Shown: piece after piece, positions 1 to 8,095 of the stretch
How positions within the stretch are numbered: the first letter of the stretch is position 1
Layout: each line of letters opens with the position of its first letter
DNA from: Pseudofulvibacter geojedonensis
GTDB taxonomy: Bacteria; Bacteroidota; Bacteroidia; Flavobacteriales; Flavobacteriaceae
DNA: 64,000 nucleotides
NCBI RefSeq assembly: GCF_042675745.1
Contig: NZ_JBHTJM010000006.1
Coordinates: forward strand, 248,001 to 312,000
Direction: 5' to 3'
Translations under genes and position numbers: made by a program
Notes under the pieces: generated by a model
The model's database searches: none
Told to the model about the DNA's origin: nothing
Seen by the model: the letters and a program-made list of their open reading frames with translations, nothing else

Positions 1-1085
1 TAGAACACCCAAATTACGACGAGGTATGGCAGAAAAAAGGGATTATACAGCATTTAGACAAAGTACCTTCTACGGTTGCAACTATGGTTGTTGGTGGTTG
101 GTTTGACGCCGAAGACTTATACGGACCTTTAGAAACTTATAAAGGAATTGAAAAACACCAACCAAATAACTACAACACACTGGTTTTTGGACCATGGGAT
201 CATGGAGGTTGGTCTAGAAGTAGAGTTAAAACATCTGTTGGTAATTACTATTTTGGAGATAGCATTTCACTAAAATATCAAAAGAATATAGAAACTAAAT
301 TCTTCAATCACTTTTTAAAAGGTAATGGGTCTAAAGAATCTAGTTTGCCAGAAGCTTATGTTTATGACACTGGAAAAAAAGCATGGAACTCTTACAACAC
401 TTGGCCTCCTAAAAATGTAGTTAAAAAATCGTTTTATTTATCTGCAGATGAAAAGTTAACTAATGGAGTAAATAAAGCTAATGCTATTAAGTTTATAAGT
501 GATGTAAAAAAACCTGTTCCATATTCTGAAGACATTAAAACTGTTTTTACTCCTAGAAAGTATATGACAGACGATCAACGTTTTGCTGCAAGAAGACCTG
601 ATGTATTGGTTTTTGAAACAGAGGTTCTAGAAAACGATATTACTCTAGCTGGTGATATTCTAGCTAAATTAAAAGTTGCTACTACAGGAACTGCTGCCGA
701 TTGGGTTGTAAAAGTTATTGATGTACATCCTCATGATTACGAAGAAAACAATGAAGATATTCAGAAGCATTTAAAAATGAGTAACTACCACATGATGGTA
801 AGAAGTGAAGTAATTAGGGGTAGATTTAGAAATAGCTTTTCTAAACCAGAACCTTTTACCCCTAATAAAAAGACAGATGTAAACATTAAATTACAAGATG
901 TTTATCATACGTTTAAGAAAGGACATAAACTTCAAATTCAAGTACAAAGTACATGGTTCCCTTTAATCGATTTAAACCCTCAAACGTATGTAGATAATAT
1001 TTTTGAGGCTAATGAAGAAGATTATAAAACGCAAACACATTCTGTATTTACTGATTCAAGTATTGAACTTAGTGTTTTAGAATAA
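1..1085 (+). CDS. CocE/NonD family hydrolase (X-Pro dipeptidyl-peptidase/acylase type), C-terminal part
   Basis: The reading frame is open from base 3, so the gene is cut by the window edge and only about 360 C-terminal residues are seen. The motif GGWFDAED (bases ~90-115) carries the Asp and GPWDHGGW (~190-215) the His of the Ser-Asp-His triad of the CocE/NonD alpha/beta-hydrolase family; the Ser lies upstream of the window. The rest fits the beta-sandwich jelly-roll domain of X-Pro dipeptidyl-peptidases and glutaryl-7-ACA-type acylases. Bacteroidota members are usually secreted and about 600-630 residues long. The substrate cannot be told: ester, amide and dipeptide activities all occur in the family. 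The gene converges on paaZ across a shared terminator. Confidence 0.85.
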   Translation, partial: EHPNYDEVWQKKGIIQHLDKVPSTVATMVVGGWFDAEDLYGPLETYKGIEKHQPNNYNTLVFGPWDHGGWSRSRVKTSVGNYYFGDSISLKYQKNIETKFFNHFLKGNGSKESSLPEAYVYDTGKKAWNSYNTWPPKNVVKKSFYLSADEKLTNGVNKANAIKFISDVKKPVPYSEDIKTVFTPRKYMTDDQRFAARRPDVLVFETEVLENDITLAGDILAKLKVATTGTAADWVVKVIDVHPHDYEENNEDIQKHLKMSNYHMMVRSEVIRGRFRNSFSKPEPFTPNKKTDVNIKLQDVYHTFKKGHKLQIQVQSTWFPLIDLNPQTYVDNIFEANEEDYKTQTHSVFTDSSIELSVLE

Positions 1086-1088
1086 ATA

Positions 1089-1120
1089 AAAAAAGGGTAG
1101 TGAAATCACTACCCTTTTTT
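1089..1120. terminator. Bidirectional intrinsic terminator
   Basis: A perfect inverted repeat has arms AAAAAAGGGTAGTG and CACTACCCTTTTTT around an AAAT loop. It gives a U-tract on both strands and lies between the convergent hydrolase and paaZ stop codons, so it can serve both. Confidence 0.9.
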
Positions 1121-1130
1121 ATTTTATAAT

Positions 1131-3623
1131 TTAAATTAATCCGAACTGTTCAAAATGATGATTGAAATGCTTCGTATGCACTAAATCCCATTCAAACTTA
1201 TCTAAGATTCCAAAAACAGCATTTTTAGTAGTTGTTTCTGGGTTTTCTTTAAAATAAGTTGTAAACTCATCATAAGCTTCTAGTAACTTAACTTTTGCTT
1301 CAGCTAAATTTTCATAACGCAATTCCTTAGCCCTATCTTCTAACACCTTTGGTGCTTTATAATTTTTAGGCATTGGTGTATGTGTATAAATAGACTCGTG
1401 TACTTTTTCTAATATTTTCTCTGGTGTTTCAATTTCAAAATCTTGAATTTCTCCTGAAGCTACTCTAACCGAATACTCTAAATGCTCTACCATTTCTTGA
1501 GCACTCATAGTTCCCCATTCTGGTTTTGCTTCTTCTGATAATTTATTTAAATATCCAGAAATTGTTTTTCTATTAATATCAGCAAACGGACTCTTCTTTT
1601 GCACCATTGTTAAAATAGTTGCCACTGCTACTAACTCATCCTCTTGATCGAACACCTCAACAAACCATTTTACAATTCCGCTAGGTAATTCAGTTCCTCT
1701 AGAATCTCTATCTACACGTTCTTTACAAGTTAAACGTACATAAACCGTATCGTTATGATAAATTGGACGTAAGAATCGACACTCTTCTAAACCATAATTA
1801 GCTGCTACAGGTCCTTTATTAGGATATACGAATAATCCTGCTGCTGCCGATATGATGAAATAACCGTGAGCTGTACGCTTTTCGAAAATACTTCCATCTA
1901 AAGAAGTAATGTCTGTATGTGCGTAGAAATGATCCCAAGTTAAGTTACCAAAGTTGATAATATCAGTATCTGTAATGGTACGCTTATGAGTCTTTAAAGA
2001 CATACCTGGTTTGATATCTTCCCAATGGTATGCAAACGGATGTTTATCTGTTTCTTTATAATCAGCGTTTGGCTGATAAATTCCTGTAACTTCTGTTAAG
2101 GTAGTTGGTGTTCCTTGAATAGCACAACGCTGCATATAATGTTTTACACCACGCATTCCACCCATTTCTTCACCACCACCAGCTCTACCTGGACCACCGT
2201 GTGTTAACTGAGGTAATGGAGAACCATGACCTGTACTTACCTTAGCATTCTCTCTATTTCCTACTAAAATACGTCCGTGATGTGAGGCTGCTCCAACAAT
2301 ATAATCGCGAGCAATTGTATCGTCATAAGTAAATATAGATGATACTAAAGAACCTTTACCCATCTGAGCTAAGGTAATTGCTTCATCTAAATTTTTATAA
2401 GGCATAATAGTACTTACCGGACCAAATGCTTCGAGCTCATGAACCGCAGTATTAGTAAACGGATTGTCTTCTCGCATTAAAATTGGCTTCATAAAAGCTC
2501 CTTTTTCTGCATCGGCACCAATAGTTTCTACCGTATCTAAATTACCATATACTATTTGAGCAGTCTTTGCTAACTCGGAAACTTGATCTTTTACACTTTG
2601 GACTTGCGCCTTACTTACTAAAGCTCCCATACGCACCTCTTTTAAACGAGGGTCACCAATAGTCACTTTATCTAACTGCTTTCCTAAAGCTATCTGAACG
2701 TCTTCTACTAAGTTTTCTGGAACCATGATACGACGAATAGCGGTACATTTCTGTCCAGTCTTCACCGTCATCTCCTTACGAACTTCTTTAACGAATAAAT
2801 CAAATTCTGGAGTTCCAGGAACTGCATCTTCTCCTAAAATAGAACAGTTTAACGAATCTGCTTCCATTGTAAAAGGAACTGCTTCATTCGTTAATCTAGG
2901 ATGTGCTTTTAATAGTCTCCCAGTATGCGCAGAACCAGTAAAGGTTACCACATCTTGAGACTCAACCGTATCTAAAATATTCTTCGTCATACCACTTAGT
3001 AACTGTAAACATCCTTCTGGCAAAATGCCTGAATCTATAATTACTCGTACTACAGCCTCTGTTAAATACGCTGTTTGCGGTGCAGGTAATACTACAGCTG
3101 GCATACCTGCCATCCAGTTTACTGCACACTTTTCTAACATTCCCCAAATTGGGAAGTTAAACGCGTTGATATGAACCGCTACACCTGTTTTAGGAACTAA
3201 AATATGGTGCGCCATAAATCGACCTCCACGAGATAAATCGATAGGATCTCCCTCTACATGAAAAGGCTGATTAGGAAATAATTTACGCAACGATGCATTG
3301 GCAAATAAATTACCAAAACCGCCTTCTATATCTATCCAGCTATCTATTTTAGTAGCTCCTGTACGGTAACTAATTTCGTAAAACTCGTTTTTTCTTTTGG
3401 TAAGGTATAATGCCAATTTCTTAAGCATGTTACCACGCTCTTGAAAAGTCATTTTACGTAATTTTTCCTGTCCTTTTGTTCTACCATACTCTAATACTGC
3501 TGGAATATCTAATCCATCCGTAGTAGAAAAACCTATGGTATCTCCAGTAACAGCATCAAACATAGGAGTTCCTTCTCCTTGACCTGCTACCCAGTGACCG
3601 TTAATGTATGATTGTAATTTCAT
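1131..3623 (-). CDS. paaZ: PaaZ: oxepin-CoA hydrolase / semialdehyde dehydrogenase, with a DinB-like C-terminal extension
   Basis: Bifunctional ring-cleavage enzyme of the aerobic phenylacetyl-CoA pathway. It hydrolyses oxepin-CoA (MaoC/hotdog domain) and oxidises the resulting aldehyde to 3-oxo-5,6-dehydrosuberyl-CoA (ALDH domain). The ALDH domain spans ~1-510 with Glu254 (TMEADSLN) and Cys293 (TGQKCTAIRR). The MaoC domain spans ~530-675 with Asp564 and His569 in LTWDHFYAHTD. These match E. coli PaaZ Glu256/Cys295/Asp561/His566 by short offsets. The protein is 830 residues, whereas classical PaaZ is ~680; residues ~680-830 look like a DinB/DUF1569 four-helix domain with His714 and a terminal HTKHFNHHFEQFG motif. 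It is the last gene of the paa operon. Confidence 0.95.
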   Translation of the reverse strand: MKLQSYINGHWVAGQGEGTPMFDAVTGDTIGFSTTDGLDIPAVLEYGRTKGQEKLRKMTFQERGNMLKKLALYLTKRKNEFYEISYRTGATKIDSWIDIEGGFGNLFANASLRKLFPNQPFHVEGDPIDLSRGGRFMAHHILVPKTGVAVHINAFNFPIWGMLEKCAVNWMAGMPAVVLPAPQTAYLTEAVVRVIIDSGILPEGCLQLLSGMTKNILDTVESQDVVTFTGSAHTGRLLKAHPRLTNEAVPFTMEADSLNCSILGEDAVPGTPEFDLFVKEVRKEMTVKTGQKCTAIRRIMVPENLVEDVQIALGKQLDKVTIGDPRLKEVRMGALVSKAQVQSVKDQVSELAKTAQIVYGNLDTVETIGADAEKGAFMKPILMREDNPFTNTAVHELEAFGPVSTIMPYKNLDEAITLAQMGKGSLVSSIFTYDDTIARDYIVGAASHHGRILVGNRENAKVSTGHGSPLPQLTHGGPGRAGGGEEMGGMRGVKHYMQRCAIQGTPTTLTEVTGIYQPNADYKETDKHPFAYHWEDIKPGMSLKTHKRTITDTDIINFGNLTWDHFYAHTDITSLDGSIFEKRTAHGYFIISAAAGLFVYPNKGPVAANYGLEECRFLRPIYHNDTVYVRLTCKERVDRDSRGTELPSGIVKWFVEVFDQEDELVAVATILTMVQKKSPFADINRKTISGYLNKLSEEAKPEWGTMSAQEMVEHLEYSVRVASGEIQDFEIETPEKILEKVHESIYTHTPMPKNYKAPKVLEDRAKELRYENLAEAKVKLLEAYDEFTTYFKENPETTTKNAVFGILDKFEWDLVHTKHFNHHFEQFGLI

Positions 3624-3636
3624 ATTTTATATTGTT

Positions 3637-4815
3637 TTATGTAGATAAATCTGACCATGTAACTAGGTACCATTTACCTTCAATTTTTTTAAATTCAAAT
3701 TCAACTAAAATACCATTGTCTATACCTTGACAAAAAATTGTAGCATTATCTTTCTCAACTTTTATTTCTTGAGAATAATTATCATATTCTTGATTAGTTC
3801 TAATTTGATCTATCAAAAACTCTTGAATTGGATAACTATCTTTAGTTATTATTTCTTCGACTTCTTCATCTAAATTTGATGACAAAACTTTTGTCTTCAT
3901 TGGAAAAGAAACCCTACTAATTTGAAAAATTGAATCTTTACTAAATACCTTTAAAAAAGATTTAAAATCATTATCTAAAGTATCGGGGTATTTAAATGAT
4001 AATAAAAGTTCATCTTTAGTTTTGAACCACTTAAAATTTCTATACCTTTCTTCTACTTGTTTATTTGGATTATATGCCCCATAATAGAATATATTTTTCC
4101 TCTCATTCAACTTACTAAAATATGACAGTTCTTTTGAGGATGCCATACAACCAAATCTAAAAAGTATCGTATCTTTTCTAGTTTTTTCTTCAAGATACTC
4201 TTTTAAGTATTTTACTTCATTTCTATTTGGTACCGTTACACAAAATGGCGTTATATGAAATCTATTAGATGATAATTTTCTATAATTAATTCCATAACTA
4301 AAATTGCCTTGAATATTTTCTATTTTATCTGAAGTATCTTCTTCTGTTACAATTGTATAAATTTCTTTAAAAAAAGGATCTAATATTTTATAAACTAAAG
4401 AATCATCCATCCTACCTGGACTCCATGAATTTAATTTATGAAATTCTCCATTTACATCTTTAATAGAAACTCCCACTTCATAACCATCAAGACCTCGCAT
4501 TCCTTCTTTATAATTATTTAATTCTAATGTTTTTAAAGATTTAAATATTTTTTCAAACGCACCTCCTCTAAGTTTATACTTTGATGATATCGTATCAAAA
4601 GTTAAATCTGTATAATTATTAGCTTGTTTGATATTATTTACTTTTAAATATTCGTAAATTAATTCTTCTCCTTTTATAATGGTAAACTTATGATCATAAT
4701 ACTTATAACCTGAAGTAAAATGTAATTCGACTACAGGAATATTCTCAATTTTCACTTCCTTTTTACAAGATGAAAAAATAAATGACAATACAAATATGTA
4801 ACCTAAAATTCTCAG
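3637..4815 (-). CDS. Putative lipoprotein inserted in the paa operon, DUF4348-like C-terminal region
   Basis: Not recognised as a pathway enzyme. The mature part begins at a lipobox Cys in IFSSCKKE. No ATG lies upstream in frame. A TTG at 4788 would leave only seven residues before the Cys, too short for a signal peptide. The frame is open to the paaJ stop and reads LRILGYIFVLSFIFSSC from a CTG at 4815, a good lipoprotein signal peptide, so I place the start there (392 aa); ATT at 4809 is another option, and a mutated ATG is possible. The second half (DFKSFLKVFSKDSIFQISR and the end GKWYLVTW) resembles the DUF4348 lipoproteins of Bacteroidota. It sits between paaJ and paaZ and is probably cotranscribed; its role is unknown. 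Confidence 0.6.
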   Translation of the reverse strand: MRILGYIFVLSFIFSSCKKEVKIENIPVVELHFTSGYKYYDHKFTIIKGEELIYEYLKVNNIKQANNYTDLTFDTISSKYKLRGGAFEKIFKSLKTLELNNYKEGMRGLDGYEVGVSIKDVNGEFHKLNSWSPGRMDDSLVYKILDPFFKEIYTIVTEEDTSDKIENIQGNFSYGINYRKLSSNRFHITPFCVTVPNRNEVKYLKEYLEEKTRKDTILFRFGCMASSKELSYFSKLNERKNIFYYGAYNPNKQVEERYRNFKWFKTKDELLLSFKYPDTLDNDFKSFLKVFSKDSIFQISRVSFPMKTKVLSSNLDEEVEEIITKDSYPIQEFLIDQIRTNQEYDNYSQEIKVEKDNATIFCQGIDNGILVEFEFKKIEGKWYLVTWSDLST

Positions 4816-4824
4816 AGTTTCAAA

Positions 4825-6036
4825 CTATAAATTCACATTTTCTATAATAGCAGCATATCCTTGTCCTACCCCAATGCACATCGTAATTAAGGCGTAACGT
4901 TTGCCTGTTTCTTGTAATTCTAAAGCTGCAGAATAAGCAATTCTAGCTCCTGTTACTCCTAATGGATGACCAATAGCAATCGCTCCTCCATTTGGGTTAA
5001 TTCTAGGATCATCGTCTGCCAATCCCCACTCACGGATACAAGCTAAACTCTGAGCTGCAAAAGCTTCGTTTAACTCTATTACATCCATATCATCCATAGT
5101 TAATCCTGCTTTTTCTAAAGCTTTATTAGAAGCGTTAACCGGACCTATTCCCATAATTCTTGGTTCTACTCCTACTACGGCAGAACTAACAATTCTTGCC
5201 ATAGGTTTTAAACCATATTTTTTAACTGCATCTTCTGAAGCTATAATAGTTGCTGCAGCACCGTCATTCAATCCAGATGCGTTACCAGCAGTTACACTTC
5301 CTCCTTCTTTCTTGAAAGCTGGACGTAACTTAGCCAATACTTCTGGAGTAGTTGTTGGCTTTATAAACTCATCTTGATTAAAGATAATTGGATCTTTTTT
5401 ACGCTGAGGTATTTCTACCGCTACAATCTCTTTTGCTAAACGACCAGACTCTTGAGCTTTAGTTGCTTTCATCTGACTTCTGTACGCAAAAGCATCTTGA
5501 TCTTCTCTAGAAATATTATACTTTTCCACTAAATTCTCGGCAGTAACTCCCATACCATCTGTACCATACATCTCGTGCATTTTCTTGTTGACAAAACGCC
5601 ACCCAAAAGTAGTGTCGTACATTTTAGAATCTCCACCAAAAGCACTAGATGGTTTAGCTATTGCGTATGGTCCGCGAGTCATATGCTCAATTCCTCCGGC
5701 TATAAACAAATCACCGTCTCCTGCTTTTACTGCTCTATTCGCATGAATAATAGCCGATAAACCAGAACTACATAATCTATTTACTGTTTCTCCAGGAACG
5801 GTATAAGGTAAACCAGCTAATAATGAAGACATACGTGCTACGTTTCTATTATCTTCTCCTGCTTGGTTAGCACAACCCATAATAACATCGTCATAAGCAT
5901 CTGTTGGTATGTTCGTGTTACGAGCAGCAACTTCTTTAATTACCAACGCACCTAAATCGTCTGTTCTTACAGGTGATAAGGTTCCTTTATATTTTCCAAT
6001 TGGAGTACGTACTCCATCTATGATATATGCTTCCAT
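4825..6036 (-). CDS. paaJ: 3-oxoadipyl-CoA / 3-oxo-5,6-dehydrosuberyl-CoA thiolase PaaJ
   Basis: Thiolase of 403 residues that performs the two beta-ketothiolysis steps of the phenylacetate pathway, releasing acetyl-CoA and finally succinyl-CoA. The catalytic set is visible: Cys89 in NRLCSSGLSA, His357 in AIGHPLGVTGAR and Cys387 in CIGVGQG, plus the LNEAFAAQ motif. Length and motifs fit the PcaF/PaaJ subgroup, and the operon context favours PaaJ over a general acetyl-CoA acetyltransferase. The 95-bp upstream spacer to the S23-type gene holds tandem 15-bp repeats, unlike the tight spacing elsewhere in the operon. Confidence 0.9.
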   Translation of the reverse strand: MEAYIIDGVRTPIGKYKGTLSPVRTDDLGALVIKEVAARNTNIPTDAYDDVIMGCANQAGEDNRNVARMSSLLAGLPYTVPGETVNRLCSSGLSAIIHANRAVKAGDGDLFIAGGIEHMTRGPYAIAKPSSAFGGDSKMYDTTFGWRFVNKKMHEMYGTDGMGVTAENLVEKYNISREDQDAFAYRSQMKATKAQESGRLAKEIVAVEIPQRKKDPIIFNQDEFIKPTTTPEVLAKLRPAFKKEGGSVTAGNASGLNDGAAATIIASEDAVKKYGLKPMARIVSSAVVGVEPRIMGIGPVNASNKALEKAGLTMDDMDVIELNEAFAAQSLACIREWGLADDDPRINPNGGAIAIGHPLGVTGARIAYSAALELQETGKRYALITMCIGVGQGYAAIIENVNL

Positions 6037-6043
6037 TTATAAT

Positions 6044-6079
6044 GTAAAATTTAAAACCGTAAAATTTAAAACCGTAAAA
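6044..6079. repeat. Tandem 15-bp repeat before paaJ
   Basis: The unit GTAAAATTTAAAACC occurs twice in direct tandem (6044-6058 and 6059-6073), followed by the start of a third unit. The neighbouring AATGTAAAAT (6041-6050) is the inverse complement of ATTTTACATT at 6116-6125, so the spacer could fold into a long hairpin. It lies between the S23-type gene and paaJ. Confidence 0.8.
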
Positions 6080-6114
6080 GGAATTAGCATTCAACTTTTC
6101 ACTTTTACATTTAT

Positions 6115-6129
6115 TATTTTACATTTTGC
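6115..6129 (+). repeat. Direct repeat flanking the S23-type gene, copy 1
   Basis: TATTTTACATTTTGC is identical to 6499-6513. The two copies bracket the four-helix-bundle gene closely at its 3' and 5' sides. They could be the footprint of a cassette insertion, or only AT-rich spacer repetition. Confidence 0.65.
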
Positions 6130-6131
6130 GG

Positions 6132-6488
6132 TTACTTTTCTTTAGTTGTTTTTATACTAGACGTAAATATAGCCACTAGCTCGTTACATTCCTGAGCTAT
6201 CGGCTTTACTTTTTCATCATCTATGATTAAATCTGCTTCTTTTAATATTTTTAAATTTATTTGAGACTCTCTTAATTCCTTCAGACAAATTTTCATTTTA
6301 TGAATAAAATCTCGTTTTGACTCAGCAGCTTGAGCTTCACCATAATTCAAAGCAGATGATGTTGCTGACCGAATCAATTGTTTTGTCAAATGTTCTGACG
6401 CAAAACTCTTCTTTAAAGTTGATACTCCGATGATAACATTAGCTGAAAATTGAATCAATCTTTCTTCTAAATCATATTTTTTCATCAT
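6132..6488 (-). CDS. Four helix bundle protein (S23/IVS type)
   Basis: A 118-residue all-helical protein that matches the four-helix-bundle family first found encoded in intervening sequences of 23S rRNA and as stand-alone genes in many Bacteroidota. Typical features are the LIRSATSSALNYGEAQAAES segment and a C-terminal KELRESQINLKIL helix. The family forms pentamers; its biochemical role is unsettled. ATG codons at 6488 and 6485 are both possible starts. It sits inside the paa operon between paaI and paaJ, has no known link to phenylacetate, and is bordered by short direct and inverted repeats, which suggests an acquired cassette. Confidence 0.85.
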   Translation of the reverse strand: MMKKYDLEERLIQFSANVIIGVSTLKKSFASEHLTKQLIRSATSSALNYGEAQAAESKRDFIHKMKICLKELRESQINLKILKEADLIIDDEKVKPIAQECNELVAIFTSSIKTTKEK

Positions 6489-6498
6489 AACTACTTTT

Positions 6499-6513
6499 TA
6501 TTTTACATTTTGC
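6499..6513 (+). repeat. Direct repeat flanking the S23-type gene, copy 2
   Basis: TATTTTACATTTTGC is identical to 6115-6129 and lies just upstream of the S23-type start codon. A related TACATTTAAAAT follows at 6519-6530, so several degenerate copies of the same word fill the spacer. Confidence 0.65.
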
Positions 6514-6533
6514 AGCCTTACATTTAAAATCCC

Positions 6534-6938
6534 TTATTCCCAATCTTTATTGGTACGATATACTGTTCCTTTAAACAAAGCAACAATAGTATCGTCTCTT
6601 TTAATTTCTATTTTATAAAATCCAAACTTATTTTTTAATGATTCTTCTTTAGCTACCGCAACAATCTTATCACCTTCCTTTAGGGCTTCTGTATGATTAA
6701 TAGAAGTATCTATAGAAACCGATTGTTTACCATGAGTATTAGCCGCAAATGCCAACGCACTATCTGCTAATGAGTAAGTAACACCACCATGAGCAATTCC
6801 AAAACCATTTAGCATATCTTTTTTAATAGTCATAGACAAGCTACAAGTTCCCTCAGAAATTTGCTCTATCTCTATACCTAACCATTTACTAAATGGATCG
6901 TTATCATACATTTTATGTACAATCTCTTTTGGTGTCAT
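6534..6938 (-). CDS. paaI: Hydroxyphenylacetyl-CoA thioesterase PaaI
   Basis: Hotdog-fold thioesterase of 134 residues that releases CoA from dead-end phenylacetyl-CoA derivatives and so guards the CoA pool when ring epoxidation stalls. The motif GIAHGGVTYSLADSALAFA holds His50 and the catalytic acid Asp59 of the PaaI subfamily. It starts one base after the paaH stop codon, so the two are translationally close. Length is normal for the family. Confidence 0.92.
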   Translation of the reverse strand: MTPKEIVHKMYDNDPFSKWLGIEIEQISEGTCSLSMTIKKDMLNGFGIAHGGVTYSLADSALAFAANTHGKQSVSIDTSINHTEALKEGDKIVAVAKEESLKNKFGFYKIEIKRDDTIVALFKGTVYRTNKDWE

Positions 6939-6939
6939 C

Positions 6940-8094
6940 TTAAAAAAATGTTTTTCCTTCTCTTTTCATTTTACGTAATAACGGAGAACATCTATAACGA
7001 TCTTCGTGATACTCGCTATACATAGCGTCTAGTTGGTCTACACACCAATCAATTCCTTTCTCATCTGCCCAAGCTAACAATCCTTTAGGATAATTAACTC
7101 CTTTGGTCATCGCGTTATCTATATCTGCTGCAGAAGCAATGTTTAAAAACAAGGCATCAGCTGCTTCATTAATTAACATTACCAATACTCTATCAAAAAT
7201 TGTTTTAGCTAAAGCCTCATCTTGTTTAGGTTCTGGCTTAACAGCTCCTTCAGCATAATCATAATATCCTTTACCAGATTTTCTTCCTAAGTACCCAGCT
7301 TCAGATAAACGCTTTTGAGTAAAAGCTGGCTTGTATCTTGGATCAAAATAGAATGCAGTAAATACAGTTTCGGTAACCGTATAATTTACATCGTTACCAA
7401 TAAAATCCATTAATTCGAATGGTCCCATTCTAAATCCACCTAAGCTTTTTAAAGCCCAGTCTATCGTAGCAAAATCGGCTAAACCTTCTTCATAAATACG
7501 TAGCGATTCTCCATAAAAAGGCCTTGCAACACGATTTACAATAAACCCAGGAGTATCTTTAGCTACTGCTACTACTTTTTTCCAGCTATCTATTGTTTCT
7601 ACTGATTTCTCTAAAACTTCTTTTGAAGTTTGAACTGCTGGAATAACTTCTACCAACTTCATTAACGGAGCTGGGTTAAAAAAGTGAATTCCCACACATC
7701 TTTCTGGCTTTTGTAAAGAAGCTGCGATTGATGCAATAGATAATGAAGAAGTGTTAGAAGCTATAATACAATCGTCCGAAACATAAGTTTCTAACTCTGA
7801 AAAAACTTTTTGCTTAATGTCTAAGTTTTCTATAATTGCCTCAATAGTAAGATTTGAATCTCCTAAATCTTTTAAACTAGCTACATAAGAAATATTGGAT
7901 TGAATTCTTGACTTTTCAGCATCATCAATTCTTCCTTTTTCTACTAGTCTATTTAATATTTTTTCTAAGCTAGCTTTACTCTTGTCTAAAGCTTCTTGTT
8001 TGGTATCGCAAACTTTTACTTTACAACCTGAAGTAGCTGCTACTTGTGCAATACCACTCCCCATAGTTCCTGAACCTATAATTCCTACGTTCAT
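6940..8094 (-). CDS. paaH: 3-hydroxyacyl-CoA dehydrogenase PaaH
   Basis: NAD-dependent dehydrogenase of 384 residues, expected to oxidise 3-hydroxyadipyl-CoA to 3-oxoadipyl-CoA. The N-terminus has the Rossmann motif GIIGSGTMGSGIAQ. Ser116/Ser117 (SNTSS), His137 (GIHFFNPAPLMKLVEV) and Glu149 form the catalytic region. The C-terminal helical domain is present with GPFELMDFIGNDVNY. No enoyl-CoA hydratase domain is fused. It follows a lipoprotein gene by one base and precedes paaI by one base, so it lies in the middle of the operon. Confidence 0.93.
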   Translation of the reverse strand: MNVGIIGSGTMGSGIAQVAATSGCKVKVCDTKQEALDKSKASLEKILNRLVEKGRIDDAEKSRIQSNISYVASLKDLGDSNLTIEAIIENLDIKQKVFSELETYVSDDCIIASNTSSLSIASIAASLQKPERCVGIHFFNPAPLMKLVEVIPAVQTSKEVLEKSVETIDSWKKVVAVAKDTPGFIVNRVARPFYGESLRIYEEGLADFATIDWALKSLGGFRMGPFELMDFIGNDVNYTVTETVFTAFYFDPRYKPAFTQKRLSEAGYLGRKSGKGYYDYAEGAVKPEPKQDEALAKTIFDRVLVMLINEAADALFLNIASAADIDNAMTKGVNYPKGLLAWADEKGIDWCVDQLDAMYSEYHEDRYRCSPLLRKMKREGKTFF

Positions 8095-8095
8095 A

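Noticed and set aside
2725..3147. Frames within paaZ (77 aa plus strand, 61 aa minus strand)
   Set aside because: They are shadows of paaZ, which is supported by catalytic residues and full-length similarity.
6044..6079. Possible CRISPR-like array
   Set aside because: Units are directly adjacent with no spacers, only two and a half copies, and no cas genes are nearby.
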